Positions 1 to 11,302 of a stretch of 64,000 bases of DNA are shown in pieces. Every line of letters begins with the position of its first letter. Position 1 is the first letter of the stretch. The position numbers were made by a program, and so were the translations under genes. The DNA is from Eutreptiella sp. 'Long Island Sound 2002' (lineage: Eukaryota; Euglenozoa; Euglenophyceae; Eutreptiales; Eutreptiaceae). Below the pieces are notes generated by a model. That model made no database searches, was not told the DNA's origin, and worked only from the letters and a program-made list of their open reading frames with translations. The DNA is taken from positions 44,827,704 to 44,891,703 of the forward strand of contig OZ038384.1 of NCBI GenBank assembly GCA_964036045.1, given 5' to 3'.

Positions 1-582
1 CCAACCCATGGCAGCCTGAAACGGCTGAATCCTCACAAGTGGGGTCCCATATGGGGGCCAATCTTGGAAAGTTGGAGTTATTTAGTGACAATACGGGTAC
101 TCTAGCAAACCTGAAGGTTCAAGTAGCGGCTGCTAAACCCATGTAGCCAGGGCTAGCTGCTCCCCACCCCTCTTCGAAGTGCCTTGCCGAGGGCAATAGA
201 ATTTGCAGCCCCATGTACACCCAAACCAATTGCAAACGAAGTGTGACTGTGCTGACCCCCCCTTCCCCCAAAGAAACCAAGAATCTCTTCACTTGCATTT
301 TTTTTTTAGCAAAACGGACATGACCAGTGGGTTGTCCCCTTCTCTGAAAAGCTCAAAAATAAATAATAAGATATAATGCGCGTGTCCCACTCAACGATAG
401 GGTGGACCTCCAGGGGAGGCACCACACGAACACGCACATGTTGTTGTTTGGGGCAGGGGCGCGCTTGTCGACGGGAACAACACAGTAACACTGCGTACTA
501 CCTCAGTCCTCGAGCAGGCACCGACCCTCTTCCTCCCCGCAGCCGACAGGCACACGGCACTGCACTATCCACGCTCTTGTAG
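1..582. other. Intron or upstream flank of the host gene
   Basis: No convincing coding sequence is seen. The stretch ends in a splice-acceptor-like TGTAG at 578-582 directly before the EGF-like exon, so it is most likely intronic. Earlier exons would lie outside the window. Confidence 0.5.
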
Positions 583-927
583 GCTACCCAAGCCCTCGCC
601 AAGCCCGAGTGTGACCCCAACGGGCAGTGCCGGTGCCAGGACGATGTGCAGGGGCACTGGGCAGGCGCAAACTGTGATGTGTGCTCGAGCAGCTTCTGGG
701 GGCCTGACTGCAACCGTGGGTGCATCTGCACGGAGGGCCAGTCCACGTGCGACCAGTTCACGGGCGCTTGTACGTGTTTTGCTGACCCAGTACTGGGCTA
801 CTTTGCTGGCGAGGCCTGCGATACGTGCGCGGATGGGTATATCGTGCCAGACTGCAGGCAGCAGGATGTGGCCCCGGCTGTGCATCGAGACGCGAGTCGG
901 GACTACACCACCACGTTGTTCGCTCAG
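583..927 (+). CDS. Host gene exon: laminin/EGF-like cysteine-rich modules
   Basis: The exon is 345 bp (115 codons), phase 0 at both ends, with acceptor TGTAG before it and donor CAG|GTTTGT after it. The translation is dense in cysteines with EGF/laminin-type spacing, for example CDPNGQCRC, then GANCDVC, GPDCNRGC, CDQFTGACTC and CDTCADGYIVPDC. This is typical of secreted or membrane-anchored adhesion proteins. No ATG or signal peptide is present, so it is an internal exon. It joins in frame (Q|V) to the exon at 1777. The EGF-like assignment rests on cysteine pattern and glycine/proline placement only. Confidence 0.75.
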
Positions 928-1776
928 GTTTGTGGTGCATGTCTGCTGCTTGTCCAGTTGGACATGTGCGTGTGTGCGTGTGTGTGTGTGTGTGTTCTTC
1001 TCTGTCTTTGCACTTACCAGCACGCAAGTTAGAACACTTTGTACACCTGTCAACCTCACCACAGAATAAATTTTGCAGCTTTGCCGCTTTGCGGCTCCTG
1101 AGGAGTTCTCTAAAAACCGCTTTTTTTGCTCTTGTTTGCGTTTCTTGTGGTGGTCCTCATCGTGTGCGTGCGTGCGTGCGATCATGCGTGCATGCTTGCG
1201 TGTTTGCGCACGCGCGTGATAGGCCACAGGGGAGGATCATCAGCTCGGGACTATCGGAACCTTGCCATTTCTCACCTGTCACAGAAAAGCGCCCAGTCGC
1301 TCAACTTGTTGTTGTTTGCAGCCCGACCAGGCAAATCCACACCCAGACGACCGCCGCGTTGCTCCGTCTGTCCGCTCTACGCACGGGTGCGTGCGTTTAT
1401 GCATAGACATGGCCCTGGTTGCGTCAGAAGTTTTTATGGGGGGAATGGGTCTGCAGGCATTTCAAGCAAGAGTCGGATTTGTAGGAACCACTCGGCGACA
1501 TGCAGGCGCAGGATCGGGTGTCAAGTCTCGGGTTTGGACCCTCGATGTGAGGTTTTCTAGGAGAGGCCGCGGCTTACTTGGCGCCGGCCGAGTAGCCATC
1601 GCCAGTCTTGGGGTTCGAACCTAGAACGGTATGTATTTGGTCAGCTGCAGGTGGGGCCTGTAGGTATGTGCATCTTTGCTGCTTGAGTGGTTGGATTTAT
1701 GTGTGTGCACTGCTGGTGGGGCTTGGCCGGTTGCTTAGATGGTGGGATGGCAGTCACACGCCGGCTGCGTGCACAG
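928..1776. other. Intron of the host gene
   Basis: Starts GTTTGT and ends GCACAG. It contains a short (GT)n/(GTGC)n microsatellite near 963-995 and a GC-alternating stretch near 1160-1220. No gene is recognised. Confidence 0.6.
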
Positions 1777-2794
1777 GTCCCAAGTGTCAGCAGCACAAGC
1801 CACCACAACAACGTCCTGGGGACCACAACACGGATGGGCGAGCTGCTGGTGGGCAGCACCCCGGCGGTCGTCCTCCACAGTGTCACGAGCCCGAGCAACC
1901 AGCTGCCCATCAACGAGAACGTGGTCGAAATCCTGGACCTGGGCACGTCCTACCTCATCATTACGCAGTCCGGCCTCTTCCACAGCCTCGCCACCTCTGC
2001 CCTCCCACAGTGTCCATTGTGTGCCATCACCACCCACGACCCCTTAGCGGACGTCCACGGCCCGGCCAGCGTCCAGCGGCACCCGCGCCGGCGCCGGTAC
2101 GCCCGTGCCCTGAGCGTCGACGGGCGCTGCGCTGGGTGGCAGTCCGGCTACTGGTCAGAAGTCGGCGAGGCTGGACTCTGGAACAGCACGACTAACGGAA
2201 GTGCGCGTGCCCCCGGACAACCCCCGTGCGGACCTGCCACGAGTCTCTGGGCGGCGAGATATGCATTGGACGGGCTGGACCCGAAGGAGTCACATCTCGG
2301 GAGGGGGTGGGTGTTCCCAGGCCACGGGCACGAGACCTTGAATCAATCCACTTTGTGCGATGACGGGGACTATTGCGGCAGCACAACTCGACGCGCCACC
2401 ACCACCACCACCAGCACCGCCCCCCCGCTTTGGTTCCGCACACAGTTCGATCCCCCTGACCTATGGGACAATGTACACCACCCTTGCACCCGGCCTGAGC
2501 TCGCACCCAGCCTTCCTGTCTCCACCGACAACACTACTCACACCGCATTCCCTCATAACCCCAAGGAGGCTCGCGCGATGGTGCCCCAGGCGACCGTGAG
2601 GCCCGAGGTCACGGCGTGCATCCCGGCCGCCACTGCCAGGACCTTGCTGTACTGCACGACCTCCTCCACTGCTGAGCGTCTCGTGCGGACGTTGAACATT
2701 GAGACGTTCGTTTTTCAGACTGTGGCCAATCTGACTGCATACTTCGACGTTCTCAATCTAATCCTGATGCCGGACACTTCCACGCTAGTCTTGG
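1777..2794 (+). CDS. Host gene exon: extracellular segment, partly beta-propeller-like
   Basis: The exon is 1,018 bp and open throughout. It begins after GCACAG in phase 0 and ends TTGG|GTGTGT in phase 1, which exactly matches the phase-1 start of the exon at 5922. The start (GELLVGSTPAVVLHS, VVEILDLGTSYLIITQSG) and end (FDVLNLILMPDTSTLVLG) look like hydrophobic beta strands. The last strand runs on into the next exon as GGRKDNHWELVL, resembling a propeller blade. Several N-x-S/T sequons occur. The middle (about 2030-2500) is proline/threonine rich and could hide a further intron. I recognise no family with certainty. Confidence 0.6.
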
Positions 2795-5700
2795 GTGTGT
2801 AATGCTTGTACATACTCATGCTATTGTGGTCCTGTGCACCTGTGAACGCTTGCATATCTATACAAGAGGCTGCGTTGTTGTGCGGCTTCAGCTGCCCCTC
2901 CGCTTTGCTGGTAACCCCACTCATTGTAGGGATGCACCATCGCCTCCAACAAGTTGAGCAGGTGGCTGGGGGTCGGCTTTAGAGGGGGAGGTGAGACCCT
3001 CTGCACATTGCGGTGCCAGCTGCACCACGATAAGCGGGCACAACCAGGGGTCCTGCTGACACGCTGGGCCACCTGTCACTCACTGTGGCGCTGCCTCAGG
3101 GACTGGTTGTGCTTTCAGGGCCGTGGCATATCCAGTGGCATGCTGCTTGCAGCTGGCTGCTTCTCTGCGGCCGGATAAACAGCTGACAAGTGGCCAGAGC
3201 CACCGCTGCGCCACTCCGAAGCCGTGGCGCTCCAAAGCCTTGGGTGGCAAACTCCTGCACGGTGCCCGCAGCGCTGTGATGACGTGCGGTCGCTGAGCGG
3301 ATGGTCCTGGCAGAGTGGGCCGTGCACTGACAGACGATGCTTGACACCAAATGTATGCTATATGGTGACACCCTGGAGACAACTGACCACATATGGGGCT
3401 GTCACGTGTAGACGCACGAGTGGCGGCGTGTGCGCCAGCGCTTGGCACAGTGCCTGGACACCCACGCCCACTTGGGCCCATAGTCCGTCAGCAGCTGTGG
3501 GTCCCAGCTGTGGGTCCCAGGGGTGTTGGAGCAGCTGGCAGCTGTAGTGACCACTCCGGCCATAGGTCCATATTAGCACACCCAGCCTGGGGGTGCATTA
3601 CATCCGCTAGGTCGTCTCCGAGTCTCGCATGTCTAGCATGCATATGCTAGGGTAAGGGCCACCTTGCTGGCCCCCCGAGTGCAGGCCAGGGTCACATGGT
3701 TTGGATGCTGTGCCAGCTGCAGCTCCACCAACAGAGTCTGAGGGCGGGCCAGGTCACTGTGGCCCACGACTGAAGGATTTGCCCTTAGTTGTTTGGGTGG
3801 AGGTTTCAGGGCCCCAGCCTTGTCTACTAGGTCTCGTTGGTACGACATCCCGGCCATTGCCAGTTTGGAAACAACGCTTTCAACACACACACGGGTGCTT
3901 TTGTTGCCCCTGCCCGTGGTAGCACTGTCACTGCTTCCCAAGCACCAAGAACAACAACACTTCGAACAACACACAGGGCGGACTGCCCTCGCACTCACCC
4001 CCCTGTAGGCCCCTAGCCTTACTCTCTTCCCCCCCCCCCCCCCGGCCCGCACAAAATGCCTTGTGCGTCCCCCATCACACTGGACGCGGTGACCCTGCAG
4101 GCGTTGCGGGATATGATCTGGAAGGAGGTGCAGACTGCCATGGAGCCAAGCCAGTGCGTACCACGGGGATCGAACAAGATGAAGCCAGCCTCAAAGGTGG
4201 CACCCAGGACAGGAAAGGCTCCCAATTTGGTGGGGAATTGGCTTGCGCCAGGGAGGGCTGGGGGGGGGGGGGTCATTCGAGCCCCCCGAAGGAGGGAGGG
4301 GGGTCTAGCAATGGGGCTCCTGTGACACGACCCTTAGTAAAGTTCCAATTGGCCATTGTTTCCCCTGAAATCTGGAACTACCTCCTGCCGGTCCCTACAG
4401 GGTGCAAAAGGGGCATGGGCATGGCTTACGGGGCAGTTCCCTACTGCGCTCAACCGTGATGTTAGGGTTTTGATGTTTCACAGGTGTGAGGTCCTTTTGG
4501 CAGATCCGAAGGGGAGGGTGAAAGAGAAAAAACGAACGCATGCAGGCGCCCGGGGCTACTCCTCATGAGTCGCAATGCCCAACCCCCTTCTAAAGTGGGC
4601 GGCCCGAAATACACACTCAGACCCCCCCCCCCCCCGGGTTCCCCTTGCGGCTAAAAAGGTTGACGCGACCTCTCCTTTCCTTACTCCCACCCACAAGGAA
4701 AGGGGGGGGGGGGAATCTTTTTTCAGACACCACATTTGGGTTTTCTGCATTTTACCATAGAAACTGTCAAGCATCATACCCCTTCCTTTCAAGTTTTTCC
4801 TATTCCCTACAACGCTTATCAAGAGCTTTGGAACTTAGAACATGGACTTGTGTCTTTTCCACCACCCCGTTGAAGGAGAGAAGTCAGATTCTTATGGACA
4901 GGTGGAAACTCACTCGGAGAGTTGCCAAACATCTTGTTGACAAAAGATGTACCATATTATAGTTTTTGGACAACTTGAGATTGGGAGGTGTTGATGCCGA
5001 AAAAAAGTAGATTGTCTGTGTGCTATGAAGCAGTTGGTAATTGAGGATACCCTGCGCAATCAGGTGATCTACAAGCCGAAGGAGCAGGCAAAGCAGGCAG
5101 AGCACAAACGCAGGCCAAAACGGGCGGGACCAAACCCAGAGACCAAGGCACACACACTGATGACACAATCTCTCACTGTTGACACCACCAATGCACTCCT
5201 CCGACTGCTTCCCCGACTCTCGCCCCCGGAGAGCCAACAGGTGCAGGAGCATATCTCCTCCCTGTTTAACGCCCCCCCCCCCCCGACCTCTCTCCACACC
5301 GGGACTCAGGGCCAGGGCCTTTGTACACCATGAGTGGGGTGGCTTACACCCACCGGATGTGGACGGCCACAAGAGGGGTTTTAGCCGCCCACACCCGGAC
5401 ACACTTTCATCTAACCATGGGAGCGCATCGGCTTACCCAGTCGCTCACGAAGACGCTGAACGCATGGCACACTACCATGCTTGGCTTTCGTTTTTGGTTT
5501 CGGCACTCCGTGGCGCATACCTCATTGGCCATGAGGGAGCAGTTAGCACACCTTTACACTTGGGGACCAGGGGGCCACACTGTAACTCTCCCCTCTCGCC
5601 CCCTCACGCCACAGGTTTTGGGGTCCAGAACTGCAGTAAAACGGAGGTGTTGGACAGCCCGTCCACTTGGATTGCAGATTAGGGAGAAAGGATCTTGCAG

Positions 5701-5921
5701 AGCCTTTTATCGCCAAACCCCTCTGTTTCTGGTTCTATGCGGTAGTGCACAGCAGTGTGCCAAGGGTGGGTGAGGTTCAAGCCATCTCTGAGGTCGAAAG
5801 ACTTCGTGCAACCTGCCGTGTGGGGTACATTGGCGGTATGTACAAAGCCCGCACGAAGGACTGCTAATTTGTTCGCTGAGCTCCCATTGCCATGATTCCT
5901 GTGCACCCCATTCTGTCACAG
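2795..5921. other. Intron of the host gene (3.1 kb)
   Basis: Begins GTGTGT and ends TGTCACAG. It contains homopolymer C and G runs (near 4029, 4261, 4623, 4700, 5271) and a decayed LINE fragment at 3301-3476. The remaining open frames are short and show no recognised domain. Confidence 0.55.
3301..3476 (+). pseudogene. Relic of a LINE-B-like ORF2 C-terminus
   Basis: Frame 1 here can be aligned with the C-terminal zinc-knuckle region of LINE-B2 ORF2. Shared positions include VLA, H, VLDT-C-L-G, ET--H-W-C, then HEW, R and LD. The frame carries in-frame TGA and TAG codons, so it is a dead 5'-truncated fragment. It lies in the opposite orientation to the large LINEs in this window. Its borders outside the aligned part are not resolved. 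Confidence 0.5.
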
Positions 5922-6133
5922 GAGGCCGTAAGGACAACCACTGGGAGCTAGTGCTGATCCGCAGCAACCCCACCCGGCAGTCTCCGGTCTCCATTTACAG
6001 CACCACCATCGGCACTGGATCCTGCGAGGCTACCCTATGCCAGTGCTACCTGCTCGGGGTCAACTACTGCAACACCGTGTCTCGCATGGCCGTGGCCGGG
6101 GGCTTTGTGTATGCCGCGTTTGCCGGAAACCAG
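5922..6133 (+). CDS. Host gene exon: beta-propeller-like strands
   Basis: The exon is 212 bp, starting in phase 1 after TGTCACAG and ending in phase 0 at CAG|GTCCTG. Joined to the preceding exon it reads LVLGGRKDNHWELVLIR, and joined to the exon at 19576 it reads AAFAGNQVVYVIKV. Both joins restore continuous strand-like sequence, which supports the exon model. Four cysteines (GSCEATLCQCYL, NYCN) suggest disulphides in an extracellular domain. Confidence 0.75.
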
Positions 6134-8619
6134 GTCCTGTGCCTATTACACAGAAAGCAAAAATTACCATAGGTCACAATGCAACGGAAAACCTGATCTG
6201 AGTTGTAACATTGGTGTTTACTTAAAGGGCGGGACAAATGGCTGCGGTGTGATCCAATCAACAGCCATCACAAAAATATTCGGAGATTCGTCCAAATGGA
6301 ACACCATTTCTTTGAAAAGCGCATAATCAGACCGTGCAAGAAACAGGGGCCTGCAAGGGAACAAATGATCAAGATCTCGGGTCCCACAAGTTGGGAAAAG
6401 ACCACAAAAGAATCTTATTTTTTCGTCAGTTTTTTTGGGTAATATTTTGGGGGGGTAATACTTGCTATTGGGTACTTTTTTCTCGGACTGTAACTGGAGT
6501 AATGTCTGTGATGTTGGAGGAGATGTTGTTGCCCACTTGACATATCTCTCGGGGACATTCATAATGTGCCCACACGGAGCGTTTTGGCACTTTTGGGAAG
6601 TTTTGCAAGGTTCACTCCATTGTGTGGAAGTAAGGACACCCCCCTCTATTTTGAGGAAGTGGAACTCAGAAACTTTTTTTGAAAGGTATTTGGATGGGTT
6701 GGGGTGGGTTTTGGGGGCCGAGTAAGGGGTCGGAAGAGCTAAAAATAGGTCATAACATCATCCAATGCAGATTGCTGAAAAGAGGCAATTTAGGGACAAA
6801 ATTGGTGACTTGAGCCATTATTCACCCCTAAAAGTGACGGTGAATGATGAAAATGAGCAAAGGGAAGGGGAACGTTTCCAAATTCCATGATATGGGGGGC
6901 TAGATGGGCTATTTTTAGGGGCAAAGTGGCACTCTGGGGAGGATCGTATCAATGGTGATGCCCTACCCCATTTTTTCACAATTTTGCCCTCGCACAGCTC
7001 TCCCACTGTCCCAAGCTTCTCCGAAACATAATTTTTTTGAACTTCCCAATTCAAAAATGGGGGTGGGGTACCCCCCCGCCCCCAAAAGCGCACCCATAAT
7101 GGGGGTAGGGGTGCAGTGCAGGCTGCCAAAACCCTGACCAGAACAGGCCAAAAAACCCAAACCATCAACGGTAACGGCCAATTTTCGAAAAATATGGTTC
7201 CCGACCCCCCCCCCCCCCCCTTTAACACATACATCTACGAAAAGCCCCCTTCGAGGGCTTGCCGCATATACCCCACATCCCCCTACCTCCGGGACACTCA
7301 GTGGGCACAAATGAGGCAACAATGGTTCAAGAAATTGCACCAAAGTCAATCGTCAGTTCCCATTGTTCCACCAAGTGGGGCCCTTTTCAGCAGCCACCAA
7401 TAGCCGTTGGTGTTGTTGCTGAATCACAAACCACCTGCTGAAAGGCGCCATTGGATGCGGGTGCCCTGTTGTCGCCAGCAAGGTCCACATTTATCTTTTT
7501 TTTGACTTCTTTTTATTACAAGATATTTGCATGGGCTACGGTAGTCAAAGTAGCTCATGTGGTGTTCTTGAACCCCAATTCATGCAAAATCAGACATCTC
7601 GCCCCCGATGGCTAGTAGCATTTGGGGCAATTGCAAAGCACCCTTCTTCAAACTGCCGCCAAGTTGTCTTGCTGTTGTGTCCCCTCAGAGCACACTTACA
7701 GAAAGGGCATGAGGAAAGTACTCCATGCGCTGCGTGCACAGCGCAACTATTTGGGCAACTGGGGGCAAGCATACATGTTCTTTGTGTCTTTGTGAGAACT
7801 TCGATGCACGTATGCTTCTGTATCTATCAAGTCCTCAAGCATGTCTGAAGATATCTTTCAATCTCAATTGAGGTTTAGAAGGCCGATGTCCAGGTCCAGG
7901 TCCACCAAAATTAATCTGTTGGGTCGCTCAACCTTGGAAACCTGCACACGTTCACCGCATGTGCTGGTCGTCATTACTCTTGCTTGATTTTTTTGGTAAT
8001 CTGTTGAAGTTTTGAGAGCTGCTTTCGTCCACACCCGCAAATCTGGAATGAATCATGGCTGGAAGTTTGTGCCATCGTTTTTACTGGAGCGGCATCTTCT
8101 TGCGTTCAACAGTGCAGATCAGTGCGCTGCAAGTGGTGCCATGTGGAGAACTGTAGGCCCACCGCTAAGTCTGCCACTTTCAGTTTGCCCTGTCATGTCA
8201 CTGTCAGTTGGTACGTCGGTGTATACACGGGTAAGTTGGGCCGCCTAGTGGAGTCGAGATGTTTGGTTGTAGGCATGGAACCCATTGCTGTGTTGCTTGC
8301 ACGACGCAACAGCGTATTGCCCGGTGCTTTATTTTGGACTAGGAGGTGTATGTGTTGAGGTGCAGCGAGGACGGCTGTTTTAAGTGACTGGCTCACTGAC
8401 AATGGGCGGTGATGAAGGTATTGTTGCGATCGTGGGAGCTCCGAAATACCAGGTTTGGTCATCAGGTGCTGACAAATGACACCAACCACCATCGGTTGTA
8501 CATCAGATGCAGTGGGACTGACTGTCAACTGCCGTCAATCACGGGCGTTAAGTAGCGCAGCGGAAAAAAGCGGCAGGGAAGCGATTAAGGATCCTCTGCG
8601 AGGTATAGCCAGGGCCAGT
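6134..8619. other. Intron of the host gene, part before the hAT element
   Basis: This is the first part of a 13.4 kb intron (6134-19575). It is AT-richer than the exons with poly-C and poly-G runs (7205-7220, 6450). No gene, RNA or element with clear ends is recognised. Confidence 0.5.
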
Positions 8620-8813
8620 CAGGGGGGGGGGGGAAATGCGATTCGCATTTTTTCGCATTTTCCGCATTTTTTTTCGCATTTTCTGGGCAGGTCCCTTAGT
8701 GTAATGTTCAAGAGGATACATTCAAGTGGCATTGTGTAGTTCAACTAAAGGGTAGTTTTGTAGTCAAGTCAGTGTTTGCATACCTTCCCAACACCGCCAC
8801 TTTTGTTTGTTAC

Positions 8814-10427
8814 ATGGCTCCTTTTCCCTTAGACATGTCACATGCTATGCCCTCCCATTGCCCTCCTTCTGAGCCCACATCTGATGATGGAAATAGCCCA
8901 CCCCGCCGCAAAGTACGTGGTAAGGGGAGAGGTGGTGCCGGCGCAAAGTATTGCACCATGGGCCCTGGGAAGCGGAAGGAACAATTCCCTGGCCATCCCC
9001 TGAGTCTCCGCACCAATGATCTTGGTATTGAAGTACTATGGTGCGATGCGTGTGGATGCCCCGTGAGCCACACAACGAAGAGCACAGTCCAATGTCATTT
9101 GGACTCCAAAAAGCACCAGGTGGCCGTTGAGACTATGCAGAAGAGGGAGAAGGCACGGGTCGAGCGCCGCCTAGAGGCAGAGGCAGATGCTCTACCTCAT
9201 AAAGCCGCAATGAGGCAGCCCAGCCTACAATCCGTTGTGGCGTCATGCAACGACAAGAACAAGGCCGCTGATGATACGGTCTTTGCCTTCGCCGGTGCCG
9301 GCATCCCGTTGGACAAGCTGGATCACCCCCTTGTGCGTGCTTGGTTGCAGAAGTACACCACCATTGCCGGTTGCTTGCCGCAAGGCAGCTCTGACTTCCC
9401 TTGGAGGAACGCCCGGTGGTTTTTGTGTTGGAGTCACAAGCTAGCTGGCATTGGTGACATCCTCCGGAAGCACGACGTGTTCTCCATGATCAATCTTCTT
9501 TATCGCTCATCTTCTCTGGTTAAAGTACCAATGCATTCTGCCCGCCGACGCCGCTGGCGAGAGCGCTCTGGCTTGGAGACGGTCCTTCCCAATATTGGAG
9601 ATACGAGATGGACATCGTGGCGAGATGGTGCTGATTGGTATTGTGAAAATTGGGAGGCGTGGAAGGACTTTGTGGTTCTGGATGCTGGAAAGACGAAGCG
9701 CAACGAGGAGAATTTGTCCCTTATGCATGAGATTCACGATTGCATCACGAAGCAAGGAGTGAATTGTGTCGTGCGGTTGGCTTTCATCACGGATCACACT
9801 TCCGTGCTCATGGCTGCCATCAACTTGGCGCAATCCGATGGACCAGTGGCCTGCTTCGTGTACGACAAGATGAAGGACGTCCAGTTCCATTGGGAGGATA
9901 CTCTGCAACGGAAGATATTGCATCCGCGGATTGAGGAGGCGTTGAAGAAGTTGCCCAGGTCCGCAGATAGTATCCGCCGGAAATTGTTTGGTGTGATGGA
10001 GGAGATGCTCAATGCGTTGAAGAATCGCTTCGAGAAGGAGGCTGAACAACTTGAGTTCTTCCAGCAGCTGCGTGTGCTCAACCCACGCAACCTCAGTGAC
10101 ATGGATACAAACTTGTCCTCCTACAAGTCGCTGAAGCTGGATGAAGTTCCTGGCGTCCAAGAGGAGTGGAATTTGTACCGCAGAACGGAGTTCCGGAACA
10201 TCAACAACGGTGATGAACTTCTTGCATGGTGGGAGAGTCGGCCAGACTCCCTTTTCAAGGAGGCGGTGTTGTTCTTGATCACCATCCCTACCAGCAGTGG
10301 GGCAGTGGAGAGGTTCTTCTCGCAAGCTGGCAACGTCTCCAAGAAGCAAAACAAGTTGTTGAATCAGATGAGGCGATTGGCTTTTATGGCGCGCTTCAAC
10401 TTGGATGTCGAAGGGCGCCTTGTATAG
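8814..10427 (+). CDS. hAT-family transposase
   Basis: The protein has 537 residues from the ATG at 8814. The frame is open for 14 further codons upstream but without an ATG. The N-terminal part is basic and proline rich, followed by a BED/C2H2-like zinc finger (WCDAC, then HLDSKKH) near residues 80-105. The middle contains GDTRWTSW, the conserved region around the first catalytic aspartate of hAT enzymes. The C-terminus has the classic dimerisation motif: LAWWES, PTSSGAVERFFSQAGN, then RFNLD. It would cut and paste its own element by binding the terminal repeats. No internal stop or frameshift is seen, so it may be young. The stop is TAG, after which the same frame stays free of TGA for more than 400 bp. 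Confidence 0.9.
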   Translation: MAPFPLDMSHAMPSHCPPSEPTSDDGNSPPRRKVRGKGRGGAGAKYCTMGPGKRKEQFPGHPLSLRTNDLGIEVLWCDACGCPVSHTTKSTVQCHLDSKKHQVAVETMQKREKARVERRLEAEADALPHKAAMRQPSLQSVVASCNDKNKAADDTVFAFAGAGIPLDKLDHPLVRAWLQKYTTIAGCLPQGSSDFPWRNARWFLCWSHKLAGIGDILRKHDVFSMINLLYRSSSLVKVPMHSARRRRWRERSGLETVLPNIGDTRWTSWRDGADWYCENWEAWKDFVVLDAGKTKRNEENLSLMHEIHDCITKQGVNCVVRLAFITDHTSVLMAAINLAQSDGPVACFVYDKMKDVQFHWEDTLQRKILHPRIEEALKKLPRSADSIRRKLFGVMEEMLNALKNRFEKEAEQLEFFQQLRVLNPRNLSDMDTNLSSYKSLKLDEVPGVQEEWNLYRRTEFRNINNGDELLAWWESRPDSLFKEAVLFLITIPTSSGAVERFFSQAGNVSKKQNKLLNQMRRLAFMARFNLDVEGRLV

Positions 10428-10432
10428 TGTAG

Positions 10433-10772
10433 CTTCCGACAGCCGCCAACGTATACCTACGGGCGGTTAAGCTATCCAACTCGGGGCGAATAGTCGGAGG
10501 CAACGCACCGCGAAACACATCGATACGCCAGGCTCACCGGATTGGGCACCCTGTGGGCTTGGGAAGGCTTCCGACAGCCGCCAACGTATTTGTACGGGCG
10601 GTTAAGCTATCCAACTAGGGGCGAATAGTCGGGGGCAACGAACCGCGAAACGCATCGATACGCCAAGCTCACTGGACTGGGCACCCTGTGGGCTTGGGAA
10701 GGCTTCCGGCAGCCGCCAACGTATTCTTACGGGCGGTTAAGCTATCCATTGAGGGGCGAATAGCCGGTTGCT
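10433..10772 (+). repeat. 135-bp tandem repeat inside the hAT element
   Basis: Units start at 10433, 10568 and 10703 with CTTCCG(A/G)CAGCCGCC. Two are complete and the third stops near 10772. The spacing is exactly 135 bp (45 codons). Each unit holds a core around GGATTGGGCACCCTGTGGG in the first and a slightly changed copy in the second. The repeat begins 5 bp after the transposase stop codon. Confidence 0.9.
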
Positions 10773-11205
10773 TCAATGGGGTATGGGGTGGAGGCAGCAT
10801 TGGGGCTCTGCTGCTTCTTGCCGAGGGTGTAACGCCCCTCCTCCTAAACCACAGTAGAAGGGTGAGACTTCCCTACCACGCTTTGCATGTTGAGCCGGGG
10901 CCGTAGTCTTCACATTGATGGAGCGATGGTGTCAACAGATCAACATGCGTCTTGATAAACATAGGGGTTTTGGGAGTCCTATAGCATTTTAGCAAAACCG
11001 CATTTTATGCCGCATTTTTTCTCGCATTTTCCGCATTTTTTCCGCATTTTTCCGCATTTTTTTCCAATCCCGGCGACCGCATTTTTCCCCCCCCCCTGGC
11101 CAGAGCTCCAACACCAGCCAAACCTCAGGTTTGAACCTCACATCGACCGGCAGTGGGCACTTTCGGCTTTGGTCACGGTGATGCTCGAGTGGTTTGTCCC
11201 TCCCA

Positions 11206-11222
11206 AGGTCCGTTTTTGGGGG
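11206..11222. repeat. Target-site duplication of LINE-A, 3' side
   Basis: The sequence aggtccgtttttggggg is identical to 19342-19358 on the other side of the element. The last bases may overlap the element's TTTACC tail. Confidence 0.92.
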
Positions 11223-11302
11223 TAAAGGTAAAGGTAAAGTGCTCGGGCGATCTCCGAACTCCAGCGTATCCGTGATCCCTACCTGTCCCAAGGCACAGCA
11301 CG

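Larger units (their letters stand above)
8620..11098 (+). mobile_element. hAT-superfamily DNA transposon, apparently full length
   Basis: The ends are inverted: CAG followed by 10-12 G, then AAA(AA)TGCG on the left, and the reverse complement on the right (11085-11098). A CAGGG start is usual for hAT elements. Multiple CGCATTTT subterminal repeats lie inside both ends (8641-8682 and 11008-11087) and could be transposase binding sites. The flanks share ggccag immediately outside the ends (6 of 8 bases), consistent with an old 8-bp target duplication. It carries one transposase gene and a 135-bp tandem repeat. It lies inside the 13.4 kb host intron. Confidence 0.75.

Noticed and set aside
1600-1640. 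GGTTCGAACC motif resembling a tRNA T-loop
   Set aside because: The flanking bases do not form a T-stem, and no anticodon or acceptor arm can be placed upstream.
8772-8813. Upstream extension of the hAT transposase frame
   Set aside because: The extension lacks an ATG; the first ATG at 8814 gives a normal N-terminus.
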